In this document: piece after piece, positions 36,145 to 37,312 of the stretch
Position numbering within the stretch: the stretch's first letter is position 1
How the letters are laid out: the number at the start of each line of letters is the position of its first letter
Assembly: GCA_913042085.1 (NCBI GenBank)
Contig: CAJWKH010000004.1
Location: 1-37,312, forward strand
Length of the DNA: 37,312 bases
From: an uncultured Gammaproteobacteria bacterium
Lineage (GTDB): Bacteria; Pseudomonadota; Gammaproteobacteria; Magnimaribacterales; Magnimaribacteraceae
Reading direction: 5' to 3'
The notes under the pieces: model-generated
Told to the model about the DNA's origin: nothing
Databases searched by the model: none
The model's input: the letters and a program-made list of their open reading frames with translations, nothing else
Program-made: the position numbers and the translations under genes

Positions 36145-37275
36145 TTGCCATTAGAAGATACTGTGAACTTCCAAAACCAAATCGATAGGAGAAAGTCTCG
36201 CCAAATTATGGTTGGTAATGTGGCTGTAGGAGGTGACGCTCCTATTTCAGTACAAAGCATGACAAATACTTTGACCACTGACGTAAAGGCAACCTTAAAA
36301 CAAATTGAGCAATTACAAGATAGCGGAGCAGATATCGTGAGAGTCTCGGTGCCTGATCAAGAATCAGCTGATGCATTTAAAAAAATAAAAAAAAGCGCAA
36401 CCGTACCTTTGGTAGCAGATATACATTTTGACTACATGATGGCCTTAGAAGCTATTAAAGGTAAAGCTGATTGTATAAGAATCAATCCAGGGAATATTGG
36501 TAAAGAAGAAAAGATAAAAGAAGTTATTTCAGCTGCAAAAGATAATGCTGTTCCTATAAGAGTAGGTGTTAATGCTGGATCTTTAGAAAGAAAGCTTCAA
36601 ATTAAATATGGAGAACCAACGCCTGATGCACTTGTTGAATCAGCTTTAAGTCACATAAACATTCTACAAAAATTAAATTTTGAAGATTTTAAATTAAGTA
36701 TTAAAGCTTCAGATGTATTTATGACCATAGAAAGTTATAGAAAAATATCCAAACTTATCGATCAACCACTTCATTTGGGTATTACCGAGGCAGGCGGTTA
36801 TAGGTCTGGAACCGTTAAGTCTTCGGTGGGCTTAGGATCCCTTCTTTTAGAAGGTATAGGAGACACAATAAGAATTTCTCTAGCTTCAGACCCAGTCGAT
36901 GAGGTCAAAGTAGGATGGGACATCTTAAAAAGTCTAAAAATTAGATCTAGGGGTATAAACTTTATAGCATGCCCTAGTTGCTCGAGAATGAATTTTGATG
37001 TGATAGGCACTATGAATAAATTAGAGTCTAGATTAGATGATATAAAAGAAGACTTAGACGTAGCTGTAATAGGTTGTTACGTGAATGGCCCTGGGGAATC
37101 TAAGCATACAAATATAGGTGTAACCGGTGGGTCCCCTAAGAATTTAATTTATATTGATGGGAAACCTGACCATAAGATAGATAGTACTGAACTTGCAGAA
37201 CACCTAGAAGGTCTAATAAGAGATAAAATAGAGAAAATTAAAGAACAAGATAATAATCTAATTTTAAAAAGTTAA
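36145..37275 (+). CDS. ispG: 4-hydroxy-3-methylbut-2-en-1-yl diphosphate synthase (TTG start)
   Basis: [64 protein letters not shown]. Confidence 0.97.
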   Translation: MPLEDTVNFQNQIDRRKSRQIMVGNVAVGGDAPISVQSMTNTLTTDVKATLKQIEQLQDSGADIVRVSVPDQESADAFKKIKKSATVPLVADIHFDYMMALEAIKGKADCIRINPGNIGKEEKIKEVISAAKDNAVPIRVGVNAGSLERKLQIKYGEPTPDALVESALSHINILQKLNFEDFKLSIKASDVFMTIESYRKISKLIDQPLHLGITEAGGYRSGTVKSSVGLGSLLLEGIGDTIRISLASDPVDEVKVGWDILKSLKIRSRGINFIACPSCSRMNFDVIGTMNKLESRLDDIKEDLDVAVIGCYVNGPGESKHTNIGVTGGSPKNLIYIDGKPDHKIDSTELAEHLEGLIRDKIEKIKEQDNNLILKS

Positions 37276-37278
37276 CTC

Positions 37279-37312
37279 ATGTCAAAGATTACAACACTTA
37301 GAGGAATGAATG
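37279..37312 (+). CDS. hisS: Histidyl-tRNA synthetase, 3' truncated by window edge
   Basis: Only MSKITTLRGMN visible; matches HisRS N-terminus and the ispG-hisS gene order. Confidence 0.75.
   Translation, partial: MSKITTLRGMN

Noticed and set aside
1-37312. Search for CRISPR arrays, IS elements, prophage and large tandem repeats
   Set aside because: No spaced direct repeats, transposase genes or long repeats noticed by eye; the phage-like items are single domesticated-looking genes or domains.

Overview
AT-rich, gene-dense chromosomal window from what looks like a streamlined gammaproteobacterium. Taxon is inferred from gene order; a marine SAR86-like lineage is a guess. I see about 45 CDSs, one tRNA-Lys(UUU), and no IS elements, prophage blocks or CRISPR arrays. 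Recognisable blocks are: pyrG(partial)-kdsA-eno-ftsB-ispD-ispF-surE-pcm-DUF368 / fdxA / pncC(cinA-C)-recA / thiolase / proS / fmdB-like-aspS-yebC-[PD-(D/E)XK nuclease]-ybgC-tolQRAB-pal-cpoB-tRNALys-crcB / DUF3147, DUF1543, HIT / bepA / AI-2E transporter / bcp / dapA-bamC-purC / a three-gene 2-oxoacid:ferredoxin oxidoreductase operon / iscR-iscS-iscU-iscA-fdx-iscX / ndk / ispG-hisS(partial). The most interesting points are: (1) a phage-type PD-(D/E)XK nuclease sits exactly where ruvC-ruvA-ruvB normally lies; (2) a tyrosine-recombinase-type N-terminal domain (DUF6538-like) is fused to a GltD/DPD-like Fe-S flavoprotein in a 2-oxoacid:ferredoxin oxidoreductase operon divergent from iscR; (3) the ProRS lacks the editing INS domain; (4) the isc operon lacks hscB/hscA; (5) truD/nlpD/rpoS/mutS/recX are missing from their usual places; (6) there are clear LexA and IscR operators plus an unexplained palindromic operator. 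All homology calls are from recognised motifs; no database search was run.
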